Below, piece by piece: positions 9,631-18,418 of a stretch of DNA of 32,105 nt. A program made the translations under genes and the position numbers. Under the pieces are notes generated by a model. The model was not told the origin of the DNA. It did no database searches and saw nothing but the letters and a program-made list of their open reading frames with translations. The number at the start of each line of letters is the position of its first letter. The first letter of the stretch is position 1. Source of the stretch: Amphritea sp. (GTDB taxonomy: Bacteria > Pseudomonadota > Gammaproteobacteria > Pseudomonadales > Balneatricaceae). The stretch spans positions 1-32,105 of the forward strand of contig JAOXSA010000480.1 in the NCBI GenBank assembly GCA_025800245.1, given 5' to 3'.

Positions 9631-10416
9631 TTAGCCTCGCTCCTTTGGCCCGAGATAGCGGTTATAGATCTGTTGGTATTCGCCGCTGCTGTGGATCATT
9701 TTCAGGCCCTGATTAAACTTCTCAACCAGCTCAGCGGTGCCGGGGAAGCCTTTACTCAGACAAAGATGAAACGGTGTGCTGGGTTTGCCCTGAAAACGTT
9801 GGGTTCTGATCTGCTTATGCAGGCCTGCCTGTCGGGCCTGATACAGCGAGGTCAGCTCACCGTTGTAGAAAATATCCACGCCGCGGAACACCACCGCGTT
9901 GAGGCCACTTTCAATATCCGGCACGGTATCGTGGGGAATGCCTTCACGATCCAGCTCTTTCTGAATGCCCCAGCCTTCAACGGCTACCACTGAGAACGGC
10001 GTCAGATCACTAAAGCGCATGTTGGCCGGGAGTCGGGTGTTACGATTGATGATCATAACCTGGTTCGCCTCGCTGACCGGATCGCTATAAGTAATAAAGC
10101 TTTCCCGGTCAGGGCGTTTTGAACAGCTCAGTGCACCGGCAATACGGCCGTGTTGTATGTTTTTCAGAACCCGTTTCCAGGGCGCGGTAGAGATTGTGAC
10201 CGGTACACCCACAGCGTTGAATGCTGCCACGGTGACATCAACATCAATACCACTGATGTTGCCCTGTTCATCAATCATCATGTAGGGAGGGTAATCAACA
10301 GCAAACAGTTCGATGCTCTGATCGGCAGATGTAAAACCTGAAACCGCTATCAGCAGTAACGATAGCAGAGACGCTCTGAACTTTCGTAACAACGTATTTC
10401 TCCGTGGAATATACAT
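9631..10416 (-). CDS. Periplasmic solute-binding protein, family 3 (amino-acid/sensor type)
   Basis: 261 aa with a signal peptide (basic start, hydrophobic ASLLSLLLIAVSGF, likely cut after TSA near residue 31). The mature part has the SBP_bac_3 pattern: DYPPYMMIDEQGNISGIDVDV, a lobe with APWKRVL, GALSCSKRPDRE and YSDPVS, and a C-terminal helix with FNQGLKMIHSSGEYQQIYNRYLG. No ABC permease or ATPase is near. The next gene, 12 bp downstream, encodes a GGDEF/EAL membrane protein, so I infer a ligand-sensing rather than transport role. The ATG at 10416 has a weak ribosome site. An in-frame TTG at 10392 has a good GGAG ahead of it and still leaves a complete signal peptide. Confidence 0.87.
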   Translation of the reverse strand: MYIPRRNTLLRKFRASLLSLLLIAVSGFTSADQSIELFAVDYPPYMMIDEQGNISGIDVDVTVAAFNAVGVPVTISTAPWKRVLKNIQHGRIAGALSCSKRPDRESFITYSDPVSEANQVMIINRNTRLPANMRFSDLTPFSVVAVEGWGIQKELDREGIPHDTVPDIESGLNAVVFRGVDIFYNGELTSLYQARQAGLHKQIRTQRFQGKPSTPFHLCLSKGFPGTAELVEKFNQGLKMIHSSGEYQQIYNRYLGPKERG

Positions 10417-10600
10417 CTATTCTGAACTCAGAAAACTGCGGCTACATTACGGCGGGAAGTAGCGTCTGACTGGAGTCCGTTATAACTCAGTGCAAAAAAT
10501 GTACAGACTAGGGTACTTTAGTTGTATGCGTATGTGTATATAAGAAGCGACAATCCCTTGCTCTTTTTGGGTACTTTACTGAGGTGACACTCATAATCCG

Positions 10601-10637
10601 GATATCAGTTCTACTTGTATCAGGCAGCACTGATATA
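10601..10637. other. Inverted repeat downstream of bufC
   Basis: Arms ATATCAGT and ACTGATAT are separated by about 19-20 bases. It sits just past the bufC stop. There is no T-run on the minus strand, so it is a weak terminator candidate at best. Confidence 0.25.
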
Positions 10638-10645
10638 CGGGGGAA

Positions 10646-11461
10646 TCAGATCAGACTCAGATCCGGATTATCAGATTCAGTCACCAGTTGCTGTACCCAG
10701 CCCAGCTCCAGCCACTGCATCATAATGGTTAACAGTGATTCGGCAGCACTGTCGTGGCCTTCCTGCTCGACAATGATCTCGGCAACCTGGGTCAGGTTGT
10801 GTCCCTGCAGAAACGTATCCAACATCCGTTGTTCGACCCGGCTGATTGAGCGGAATTCGGTCAGGCGATCAGCGTTGCGCCATAGCACCCAACAACTGTT
10901 CTGTTCCATCAGCTCCGGTGGTGCTTTCTCGGCTTTCAGTGACTGCCAGATTTCGACGATATTGTAGGGCGTGATAAACATCTGCAGGCTGGGATGAAAG
11001 CGCAGAGTCATCGCTGGCCACTGTTCCGGTGGCAGCTCCTGCAGATCCTGTACTGTCGCAGGCAGGCGATCGGCGGCATCAAAGGCGACCAGCAGGAAGC
11101 GTTCGAACCGGGCCAACTCGCTGATCTGTGGATACTGAGCAAAGAACTCATCGGTGCGCAGGAACTCCGGCAGCGGATCACAATACTGGCGCAGTGAGCG
11201 GAACTGGCTGGGTATGGAATCAATATAGCCATCCACCATCCGGTCGAACAGATCATCACCGAGATAGGTGCCCAGTACCGGATGATCGGTATCAATCACT
11301 TCCCGCAGGCGGATGCGATAGGCATTACGGTAAATAGACAGCCTGTCTGCGGCGCTGACCTGCTGGTCGCCGACGATATGGGGAGCGATATCGTCACTCT
11401 GGCCCAGCAGAAAGGCCATCATCTGTTGCTGTCGCTGTCGCAGTTCTGAATCGTTACTCAT
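10646..11461 (-). CDS. bufC: BufC/HvfC-family bufferin maturation partner (DUF2063)
   Basis: 271 aa. The N-terminal domain (about residues 5-100) is the DUF2063 type, with [39 protein letters not shown] and further [16 protein letters not shown], followed by a second helical/winged domain. In bufferin and related peptide systems this protein accompanies the DUF692 enzyme and is thought to present the precursor to it. Here the start overlaps the end of bufB by four bases (ATGA), so the two are translationally coupled. The gene closes the bufA-bufB-bufC operon. I see no DoxX-type bufD. Confidence 0.88.
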   Translation of the reverse strand: MSNDSELRQRQQQMMAFLLGQSDDIAPHIVGDQQVSAADRLSIYRNAYRIRLREVIDTDHPVLGTYLGDDLFDRMVDGYIDSIPSQFRSLRQYCDPLPEFLRTDEFFAQYPQISELARFERFLLVAFDAADRLPATVQDLQELPPEQWPAMTLRFHPSLQMFITPYNIVEIWQSLKAEKAPPELMEQNSCWVLWRNADRLTEFRSISRVEQRMLDTFLQGHNLTQVAEIIVEQEGHDSAAESLLTIMMQWLELGWVQQLVTESDNPDLSLI

Positions 11462-12324
11462 GCGCTGACCGGCTCCCTGGTAGCTGAGGTTCGGGTGGTG
11501 AGATCCGGTAAGACATCGGCGGCAATGCCGCGGGCGATATCCAGTTCGGCCACCAGATCGGTCAGCGCCGGAATATTATCGTCCCGTTCGATCATGGTGC
11601 TGACCGGGCCAAAGCGTTCAATCGCTTTACGGTACAGAGCCCAGACCGGATCCGGTACATCATGATCATGGGTATCGATCACGTGGGTGCCAAAATCACT
11701 GTGGCCAGCCAGATGGAACTGACGGACACGGGCCGGATTGATGGCGTTGAGATAGGCTTCCGCATCAAAGTCATGGTTGCGGGAGCTGACATAGATATTA
11801 TTAACATCCAGTAGCATCAGGCAGTCGGCACGCTCGACCACTTCGCTGTAGAACTCCCACTCCGTCATGCGTGATTCTGCATAACTGATATAGCTGGAAA
11901 CGTTTTCGATCAGCATCTGGCGGCCCAGATAATCCTGCACCTGGCGGATACGCGCGGCGACATGATCGATCGCCTCTTCGGTGTAAGGCATGGGCAGCAG
12001 ATCGTGGCTGTTCACGCCTTCCAGTCCGGTCCAGCACAGGTGGTCAGAAACCCACTCCGGCTGCACCTCATTAATCAGGCTTTTCAGTTTCTGCAAGTAG
12101 TTCATATCCAGTGGATCGGTAGAGCCGATCGACATCGATACACCGTGCATGACCATCGGATAACGTTCACGGATCTGATGCAGGTAATATTTTGGCTTGC
12201 CGCCTGCCACCATAAAGTTTTCCGAAATGATTTCAAACCAGTCGACCTCCGGCTGAGTTTCCAGAACATCGTGGAAATGCTGGGTTCTTAACCCCAGTCC
12301 GAAACCAAGAAAATGATCAGTCAT
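11458..12324 (-). CDS. bufB: BufB: DUF692/MNIO multinuclear iron maturase
   Basis: 288 aa. Multinuclear non-heme iron-dependent oxidases (the MbnB/TglH family) modify cysteines in peptide precursors, giving thiooxazole-type groups in bufferins. The TIM-barrel metal ligands can be read in order: [71 protein letters not shown] and MIERDDNIP. All appear intact. A good AGGAG ribosome site precedes the ATG. It follows the precursor gene bufA, with a hairpin in the 60-bp gap, and overlaps bufC by four bases. It acts in the cytoplasm before export of the precursor. Confidence 0.93.
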   Translation of the reverse strand: MTDHFLGFGLGLRTQHFHDVLETQPEVDWFEIISENFMVAGGKPKYYLHQIRERYPMVMHGVSMSIGSTDPLDMNYLQKLKSLINEVQPEWVSDHLCWTGLEGVNSHDLLPMPYTEEAIDHVAARIRQVQDYLGRQMLIENVSSYISYAESRMTEWEFYSEVVERADCLMLLDVNNIYVSSRNHDFDAEAYLNAINPARVRQFHLAGHSDFGTHVIDTHDHDVPDPVWALYRKAIERFGPVSTMIERDDNIPALTDLVAELDIARGIAADVLPDLTTRTSATREPVSA

Positions 12325-12349
12325 GCCAACTCCTGTTGCAGAATGAACA

Positions 12350-12372
12350 AACGCCCTGCACCGCAGGGCGTT
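12350..12372 (-). terminator. Hairpin between bufA and bufB (attenuator candidate)
   Basis: A ten-base perfect stem (AACGCCCTGC with its complement) closes a three-base loop. It lies 12 bp after the bufA stop and about 25 bp before the bufB start. The following T-rich stretch on the minus strand is short (TGTTCATTCT), so it may act as a leaky terminator or an RNA-stabilising 3' end that gives more precursor than enzyme. Confidence 0.6.
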
Positions 12373-12384
12373 CAGGTAAGGAAA

Positions 12385-12852
12385 TTAACCCTCGGTGGAA
12401 CCGCCGATATCGGCACAGGACTTCGCAGTCGTCAGAACGAAACCGGTACCTTTACAGGAAGCGTGGCCCGCACATGCGTTGTCAGCTGTTTTACAGTCAT
12501 TATGGCCTTTACATACATTCACGCCATAGCACTGAGTCAGATCGGCTTTAGCGATCTCGCCGCGCCAGTCATCTTTCACTTTACCGCCAACATCGCCACA
12601 GGCTTTGGTTGGCATACCGACGAAACCGGTACCTTTACAGGATGCCTGACCTGCACATGCATTGGTCGCTGTACCGCAATCGTTGTGACCTTTACAAACG
12701 TTCACACCATAGCAGTGAGCCAGCTCAACAGTTTCACCCTGAGCCGCAGCGGAAGTAGAAGCAGTGGTATTGCTACCCATACAACCCGCCAGGCCTGCAG
12801 CCGCCAGAACAATGGCTGCACCTGTCAGTTTAGGCTTAAGACTATTACTCAT
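12385..12852 (-). CDS. bufA2: BufA2-type bufferin precursor, duplicated and with lipobox
   Basis: 155 aa. Two tandem units, residues 47-90 and 108-151, each follow the BufA2 metallophore pattern [13 protein letters not shown], then [14 protein letters not shown] and a final KxCxDxGG. Each has six cysteines at equivalent places, and the DNA of the two units is also similar, so a duplication is likely. The N-terminus ([21 protein letters not shown]) ends in an LAGC lipobox with Cys24, so I predict lipidation and envelope anchoring. A low-complexity Ser/Thr/Ala linker follows. Bufferins bind copper in the periplasm after modification by BufB. The gene leads the operon and has a GAGGA ribosome site. 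No nearby regulator identifies the inducing signal. Confidence 0.9.
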   Translation of the reverse strand: MSNSLKPKLTGAAIVLAAAGLAGCMGSNTTASTSAAAQGETVELAHCYGVNVCKGHNDCGTATNACAGQASCKGTGFVGMPTKACGDVGGKVKDDWRGEIAKADLTQCYGVNVCKGHNDCKTADNACAGHASCKGTGFVLTTAKSCADIGGSTEG

Positions 12853-13167
12853 TGTTAATTCCTCTAAGTTTAGTTACAGGACTCTCTGGCTGATGGTGCT
12901 TATTTTTGTTGCCAGTCAGCCAACCTTGATCGACCTGAGGTTTGCCGTCTCTTATGAGCAAATGCTCAACATTCTCAGCAAACGCCTGCGCAGTATTAGC
13001 GACTAACTTGAAATGAAGCTGAAAATTCACCAATTCGCCAGATAAATGCAGTTCCACAGAATGGTTACTTTGTTCTCAGCATTATCATAAATCTCTATGT
13101 TCACAGTTTCTTAGCTGGGCTAGGATGACTGGGTTACTGCTTGAAAGATATGTATTGAGGTTGGCTT
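12853..13167. promoter_or_regulatory. Divergent intergenic region, bufA leader and MASE3 gene leader
   Basis: This gap must hold the promoters of the buf operon (leftward) and of the GGDEF/EAL gene (rightward). I cannot assign -35/-10 pairs with confidence. A leftward 70-codon frame (12845-13057) overlaps the bufA start by eight bases but lacks a ribosome site and recognisable similarity, so I leave it uncalled. Confidence 0.45.
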
Positions 13168-15744
13168 TTGATTAGCAATGATCAGCATTCAGATAGCCTG
13201 CTGAGTCTGAAGTTGTGGGCACCAGCACTCGCAGCAGGAGTGATTCTCCTGCTGGTGGCGCAGTACAGCTTTCTCGCCTTTCATACCCTCGCCGAACTCT
13301 TTTCCATCATTGTCTCGTTTATTCTGTTTGCCGTTGCCTGGAGTACCCGGCGGCTTAACCGGAATAACTTCCTTCTGTTTCTTGCCTGCGGATATTTCTG
13401 GGTCGGCAGCCTGGATCTGTTGCATACACTGACCTACAAAGGCATGGGAATTATCGAACATGCCCATGTGCATACCTCGGTCGACTTCTGGATCTCGACC
13501 CGCTTTCTGGAGGCCATCATTCTGCTGCTGGCCCCGCTGGCGGCCAGTCGACGGGTGAAGGAGGTCCGGCTGTTTTATATTTTCGGAATCATTGCGCTGC
13601 TGATCTGCGGAGCTATTTTTTCCGGTTTTTTCCCGCAAACCTATATTGATGGCGTCGGGCTGACCGCTTTCAAAATCAACAGTGAATATCTGATCGATAT
13701 CATCCTGCTGATCGCTCTGGTGGTACTGTACCGGTCACGGGCGACCATTCCGCAACGAGAGAAGCAACTGATTGCAGCGTCAATTGTGATGACCATGCTG
13801 GCGGAGCTGGCCTTCACCTTCTATGTATCGGTTTACGGTCTGTCCAATGTGATTGGTCATCTGTTTAAACTGGGGTCTTTCTGGCTGATTTTCCATGCGG
13901 TGATCATCTCTAATCTGGCCAAACCCTATGCCGATTTGGCGAAGAAAGAACGCCTCTATCGTCGCTTGTTTGAAAATACCGAAGTATCGCTCTGGGATGT
14001 GGATCTGATCGCGGTGTATGACGCGATTCAGCGCCTCAAAAAGCAGGGCGTGAAAGATATGCGTCAGTATCTGACGCAGCAAACGGATCTGATGCCACGG
14101 CTGGCAACCCTGGTCCGCATTCGTCAGGTGAACGATGCCACCATTAAGCTGTTCTCGCCGGATCAGAATCTCAGCCCGGAAGATCAGGCGGAAATGATGT
14201 TGCGGGCGATGCCGCTGGATCTGTTTGAAGAACCCCTGATATCGATCTGGAACGGTGAATCCCAAGCCCGCTGCGAAGCTCACTGTGTGCTGCCGGATGG
14301 CAAGGATATCAATATTGTTATCACCTTCCAGATTCCGGAAACCCGGGAAGAGTTTTCCAGTATCCCGGTCAGTATTGTCGATATCACCAAGCACAAGAAA
14401 GATGAAAAGCGGATCTGGCTGCAGGCTAACTTTGATGAACTGACCGGCCTCTGCAACCGCAGCTATTTCACCGACAGCGTCAGCCATGCCATCGATATTG
14501 CAGAGCGGCAGCGGGAAAAACTGGCGTTACTGTATATCGATCTGGATCGCTTCAAGCAGGTCAATGACACGCTGGGTCACTCATTCGGTGACATTCTGTT
14601 GCAGCAGACCGCGGAGCGACTGCAGTCCAGCCTGCGTAAAACCGATATTCCCTGCCGTCTGGCTGGTGATGAGTTTGCTGTGTTGCTGCCCAATACCGGT
14701 AATGCTGATGAGGTGGAGATCATCGCCCATAAGCTGTTGCAGACACTGGCCGCTGGCTATGAGCTGAAAGGGAAGGATGCTTATATCTCGGCGAGTATCG
14801 GAATCGCGATGTTCCCAGAGGATGGCCGCACGGTTGATGAGCTACTGCGTAAAGCGGACAGTGCCATGTATAAAGCCAAGGAAGATGGCCGAAACCACTA
14901 CCACTTCTTTACCGAAGAGCTGGAGCAGGCGGCTCAGCGTAAACGGATGATGGAGCAGGATTTGCGCCGGGCACTGGATGCCGATGAATTTGAAGTGTAC
15001 TTCCAGCCGGTACACCGCAAAGACGCAACCCTGGCCGGTTGTGAAGCGCTGGTGCGCTGGAACCATCCGCATAAAGGGATGGTGCCGCCGATCGACTTTA
15101 TTCCGTTGGCGGAAGAGCTGAATCTGATAATTCCGCTGGGTGAGCAGGTGCTGCGCAAAGCCTGTGCAGAAGCGGTGCGCTGGACCGAGCTGAGAGAGTC
15201 GCCGTTGAAGGTAGGGGTGAATATATCCTGCCGTCAGTTCCAGGGCGTGGATATGCCGGCATTGGTCGCTGAGGTACTGAATGAGACTGGCTTACCCGGC
15301 GATAAACTGGTTCTGGAAATTACTGAAAGTCTGCTGATTGAAGATGACGATAATAATCTGGTGCAGCTGAGTAAGCTGCGTAAGATGGGGGTGTCTCTGG
15401 CGGTGGATGACTTCGGAACCGGTTATTCCTCGCTGGGCTATCTGAAAAAATTCCCGGTTAATATCCTGAAGATTGACCGTTCCTTTGTGAAAGGACTGCC
15501 GCAGAACACTGAAGATATCGCGCTGGTGAATGCGATCGTTTCCATGGCTCGAAGCCTGCAGATGGACGTTGTTGCCGAGGGCGTTGAAACGGCACAGCAA
15601 CTGGCTCTGTTGGCGGATCGGGGCTGTGACTATATGCAGGGATTCTATCTCAGTAAGCCGCTGCCAGCCGATCAGTTCCGGAACTACATCCGGGACAGAG
15701 AGCAGGACTGGGATCTGCAGGAACTCAGCAATTATCAGATCTGA
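13168..15744 (+). CDS. MASE3-GGDEF-EAL cyclic-di-GMP enzyme
   Basis: 858 aa. The N-terminal multi-helix membrane sensor (about residues 15-255) has MASE3 hallmarks: FLAFHTLAELFSI, AWSTRRL, SLDLLHTLTYKGMG and ISTRFLEA. A PAS-like region (about 265-410) is followed by GGDEF (418-585) and EAL (595-850). The cyclase signature is AGDEF (499-503) rather than GGDEF, a variant still active in some proteins. The I-site RKTD (490-493) is intact. EALVRW (626-631) and downstream EITES and DDFGTGYSSL are present. The start is TTG at 13168 with GAGG eight bases ahead. An upstream in-frame ATG at 13150 is followed at once by a stop, and the next ATG would cut into the MASE3 domain. It is a single gene, divergent from buf. 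Confidence 0.92.
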   Translation: MISNDQHSDSLLSLKLWAPALAAGVILLLVAQYSFLAFHTLAELFSIIVSFILFAVAWSTRRLNRNNFLLFLACGYFWVGSLDLLHTLTYKGMGIIEHAHVHTSVDFWISTRFLEAIILLLAPLAASRRVKEVRLFYIFGIIALLICGAIFSGFFPQTYIDGVGLTAFKINSEYLIDIILLIALVVLYRSRATIPQREKQLIAASIVMTMLAELAFTFYVSVYGLSNVIGHLFKLGSFWLIFHAVIISNLAKPYADLAKKERLYRRLFENTEVSLWDVDLIAVYDAIQRLKKQGVKDMRQYLTQQTDLMPRLATLVRIRQVNDATIKLFSPDQNLSPEDQAEMMLRAMPLDLFEEPLISIWNGESQARCEAHCVLPDGKDINIVITFQIPETREEFSSIPVSIVDITKHKKDEKRIWLQANFDELTGLCNRSYFTDSVSHAIDIAERQREKLALLYIDLDRFKQVNDTLGHSFGDILLQQTAERLQSSLRKTDIPCRLAGDEFAVLLPNTGNADEVEIIAHKLLQTLAAGYELKGKDAYISASIGIAMFPEDGRTVDELLRKADSAMYKAKEDGRNHYHFFTEELEQAAQRKRMMEQDLRRALDADEFEVYFQPVHRKDATLAGCEALVRWNHPHKGMVPPIDFIPLAEELNLIIPLGEQVLRKACAEAVRWTELRESPLKVGVNISCRQFQGVDMPALVAEVLNETGLPGDKLVLEITESLLIEDDDNNLVQLSKLRKMGVSLAVDDFGTGYSSLGYLKKFPVNILKIDRSFVKGLPQNTEDIALVNAIVSMARSLQMDVVAEGVETAQQLALLADRGCDYMQGFYLSKPLPADQFRNYIRDREQDWDLQELSNYQI

Positions 15745-15795
15745 CTGTTCACCGGCCTCCGGATAATTCTTTGCAGAGCTTGATTTAGATCATTA

Positions 15796-15817
15796 AATGA
15801 TTATAATTCTCATTCAC
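15796..15817. promoter_or_regulatory. Fur box upstream of the TonB-dependent receptor
   Basis: AATGATTATAATTCTCATTC matches the Fur consensus well (AATGATTAT and TCATT blocks). It lies about 150 bp upstream of the receptor start. Iron-responsive repression fits the heme-uptake genes that follow. Confidence 0.65.
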
Positions 15818-15964
15818 ATTTTGGGGCTAACCCCTTCTTGTCCCGTTTAGCCAGCCAGCAGTGATCTGCTAAGCCAGCCAGTAGTTTTTTAACTTTATGA
15901 TAAGCAAATAAGAGCTTTGTGCCTCGCGCAAGGGTGCTTATGGCTGTGTAGTAAGAGCTAAACG

Positions 15965-17935
15965 ATGAAAAAGACACTTCTACTAACGGCGGCTGTTCTG
16001 CCGTTTGCTATTGCGCATGCAAATGCTGAGACCTCTCCGCAGGAAAACCTGGTAATTACCGCGAAAGTTCCAGTGGAAGCCGATGATTTTGCCGGCTCGG
16101 TCACGACAATTACTGCTGAAGATATTCAGCTAAGTGGCGCGACAAATATTCTGGAAGCGATTCAGATGGTTCCGGGATTATCGGTTAACAGTGTATCGAC
16201 GCGTGCAACCGGGCGTAACGGAGTCAGTATTCGTGGTATGGAAAATAATCACACGCTGATTCTTGTTGATGGCCGTCGTATCAGTAATTCCGATACCAAT
16301 GTGCCGTTCTCAGATTTCCAGTACAACTGGGTGCCTCTGGTTGCCGTTGAACGTATCGAAGTGATCCGTGGCCCGCTATCAAATCTCTATGGTTCGGCGG
16401 CGTTAGGCGGGGTAATCAATATTATCACCCGTGATGCGGATAATAGCTGGAACACGACGGTAGAGACTCAGATTACCCGTACTCACTCGGGTGAAGGTGG
16501 TGACGCACAGCAATTTTCTCTGGCCACTGCCGGGCCTGTCGGTGATCAGTTTGATCTGGCGATCGCGCTGGAAACCCAGAATACCGATCCTTACAAGAAG
16601 AGCTTTTCCGACTCAGGATCGTCAGCAAACAAAGAGGGTAAAGAGAACTTTAATGCGGTAGTGAAAGCCGGTGTTGACCTGAGTGAGACCGACCGTATCG
16701 GGCTGAATATTGTCCATAGCCGTGATGACAGAACCCAGTATCCGGACACGCCGAGTTATGAAATTAAGCGTAGCCAGATCGGTATGGAGTACCTGACTGA
16801 GGTTGCAGGCTTTGATGTTGCCGCCAATGTCTACCGAAGCTCTTCCGATAATGATCTGTTATCGCAGACCTACGTGCACCGTCTCAGTGAAGATGTTGCG
16901 ACTGTGGATATCAATGGTGAGCTCTCAGAGCGCCACTATCTGCTGGCGGGAATTGAATATGCGGATGAGGAATATCATAAAGATTATGATACGGCATCCA
17001 GCAATGAATTCAGGGATAGCTTTTCCAGCTGGTCGGCATTTGCTGAAGACCGTTTCGCTCTGACAGACGATCTGACCATGACCTGGGGTGGACGTTATGA
17101 CGACCATCAACGGTTCGGTAGCGCGCTGAGTCCGAAAGTATATTTTAACTGGGACCTGAGTGATCACTGGCAGCTCAAAGGTGGTTACAGCGAAGCGTTT
17201 AAAGCACCCGCCGTTAAAGATGCGTCCGATGACTATTATTTCTCCTACACCTACCCAACGGCTTTCGGTGGTCCGGGTGGCTCGCCATCGGCGTTTCTGA
17301 CGAATGAGTTTATTGGTAATTCAGACCTGAAAGAGGAGACCAGCAAGTCCTTCGAAGTCGGTGCAAATTACAGTGATGGTGACTTTTCCGGAGGCGTGAC
17401 ACTGTTCCATAACTCTGTGAAGGATCTGATCAGTACCGATGAAATTTCCAGAGTGACAACTCCAGCGGGGCCCGGTATGACCCTGACAACATCACGTAGT
17501 CGTTACGAGAACGTTGCCAACGCCCGGATTACCGGTCTGGAAGCAGAACTGGGTTACTGGTTTACCGAAACGCTGAGTGCGGAGTTCAATGTTTCCCTGA
17601 TTGACCACGAAGATGAAGATACCGGGAAGTGGTTAACAAATCGTTCCCAGGTTGAGTCCAATCTGTCGTTGACACATGAGGTACAGGCCTGGGATCTGAA
17701 ATCACGGATTCAGGTGAAATATAACGGCAAGCAATATATCGACAGTAATAACACCAATGAAACCCCCGCCACTACTGTCGTGGATCTTAATCTGCGTAAA
17801 GGTTTGGGCGAGTATGCTTATGCATCATTTGGAGTTAAAAACCTGTTTGATGAGCTGGCCGCCGAGAAGGATGAAAACGACGGCACCAGCGAAACGGGTC
17901 GTCAGTTCCTGCTAACGGTTGGCGCAACATTCTGA
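15965..17935 (+). CDS. TonB-dependent outer-membrane receptor, probably for heme
   Basis: 656 aa. A signal peptide (cut after HANA, near residue 21) is followed by a TonB-box-like ENLVITA (27-33). Next comes the plug domain (about 38-155) with ILEAIQMVPGLSV, VSIRGMENNHTLILVDGRR, VERIEVIRGP and YGSAALGGVINIIT. The rest is a beta-barrel ending in phenylalanine (VGATF), as usual for barrel proteins. An AFKAP segment followed by IGNSDLKEETSKSFEVG corresponds to the FRAP/NPNL-type region of heme and catecholate receptors. Sequence alone would also allow a siderophore receptor, but hemP and hmuSTUV directly downstream favour heme. A Fur box precedes it. Confidence 0.9.
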   Translation: MKKTLLLTAAVLPFAIAHANAETSPQENLVITAKVPVEADDFAGSVTTITAEDIQLSGATNILEAIQMVPGLSVNSVSTRATGRNGVSIRGMENNHTLILVDGRRISNSDTNVPFSDFQYNWVPLVAVERIEVIRGPLSNLYGSAALGGVINIITRDADNSWNTTVETQITRTHSGEGGDAQQFSLATAGPVGDQFDLAIALETQNTDPYKKSFSDSGSSANKEGKENFNAVVKAGVDLSETDRIGLNIVHSRDDRTQYPDTPSYEIKRSQIGMEYLTEVAGFDVAANVYRSSSDNDLLSQTYVHRLSEDVATVDINGELSERHYLLAGIEYADEEYHKDYDTASSNEFRDSFSSWSAFAEDRFALTDDLTMTWGGRYDDHQRFGSALSPKVYFNWDLSDHWQLKGGYSEAFKAPAVKDASDDYYFSYTYPTAFGGPGGSPSAFLTNEFIGNSDLKEETSKSFEVGANYSDGDFSGGVTLFHNSVKDLISTDEISRVTTPAGPGMTLTTSRSRYENVANARITGLEAELGYWFTETLSAEFNVSLIDHEDEDTGKWLTNRSQVESNLSLTHEVQAWDLKSRIQVKYNGKQYIDSNNTNETPATTVVDLNLRKGLGEYAYASFGVKNLFDELAAEKDENDGTSETGRQFLLTVGATF

Positions 17936-17940
17936 ATACC

Positions 17941-17969
17941 TGGCCATGCTGGTTGATCCGGTATGGCCT
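17941..17969 (+). terminator. Weak hairpin after the receptor gene
   Basis: GGCCAT and ATGGCC arms enclose a 15-base loop just past the receptor stop codon. The tail is only moderately T-rich. It could separate the receptor transcript from the hemP transcript, which has its own Fur box. Confidence 0.35.
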
Positions 17970-17997
17970 GATTAAGATTTATTGACTTAAGGATTTA

Positions 17998-18019
17998 AAT
18001 GAGTATGATTCTCATTACT
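17998..18019. promoter_or_regulatory. Fur box upstream of hemP
   Basis: AATGAGTATGATTCTCATTA resembles the Fur consensus and lies 25 bp before the hemP start. It implies a separate iron-regulated promoter for the hemP-hmuSTUV part. Confidence 0.65.
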
Positions 18020-18043
18020 TTTTAACCTATCTGTGAGTGAAAT

Positions 18044-18208
18044 ATGTCTCAGAACCAATGCCCTGTTCATGGACACGGAGAGTCAAAAAGGCGCTGGATG
18101 AGTACTGAGGAGCTGTTCAAAGAAGCAAACGAGATAACCATAGTACACAACCATCAGCCTTATAAATTACGCGTTACCAAGAACGGTAAACTGATTTTAA
18201 CTAAATAA
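18044..18208 (+). CDS. hemP: Hemin uptake protein HemP
   Basis: A 54-aa gene. The C-terminal half is the HemP signature: LFKEANEITIVHNHQPYKLR followed by VTKNGKLILTK at the stop. HemP/HmuP is a small protein or regulator needed for full expression of heme-uptake genes in several proteobacteria. The N-terminal 18 residues are variable and rich in Cys/His/Lys (QCPVHGHGESKRR). It sits between the receptor gene and hmuS, under a Fur box. The ATG at 18044 fits the family length. Confidence 0.88.
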   Translation: MSQNQCPVHGHGESKRRWMSTEELFKEANEITIVHNHQPYKLRVTKNGKLILTK

Positions 18209-18221
18209 GGTTCTTCAGGCT

Positions 18222-18262
18222 TGTAGCCAGCCACCTCGCAATGCTTCCCGCATTCAGGCAGC
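18222..18262 (-). repeat. Decayed copy of the variable-stem hairpin element
   Basis: Read on the minus strand, GTTGCTGGCTGCC is followed by an imperfect stem (GAATGC against GCATTGC) and then GAGGTGGCTGGCTAC. The linker boxes and the GCATTGC stem recall the elements at 31807-32030. It lies in the 210-bp gap between hemP and hmuS, which holds no other gene I can support. Confidence 0.4.
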
Positions 18263-18418
18263 CAGCAACCGCTTGTGGAATGTTTCGTTAACCCTTTTGT
18301 GGGTGGCTTTCCACATGCGCGTTGCTGGCGACCTTTCAATATCGATTGTAAGGAACGACCAGTAGTTCTGCCGGCAGGCAGATCCATTTCTGATACCTTA
18401 AGTTCTCAGGAACAGAAT

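Noticed and set aside
12845-13057. 70-codon leftward frame overlapping the bufA start by eight bases
   Set aside because: The overlap is suggestive of coupling, but the GTG start has no ribosome site and the protein resembles nothing I know. The region is more simply the bufA leader.
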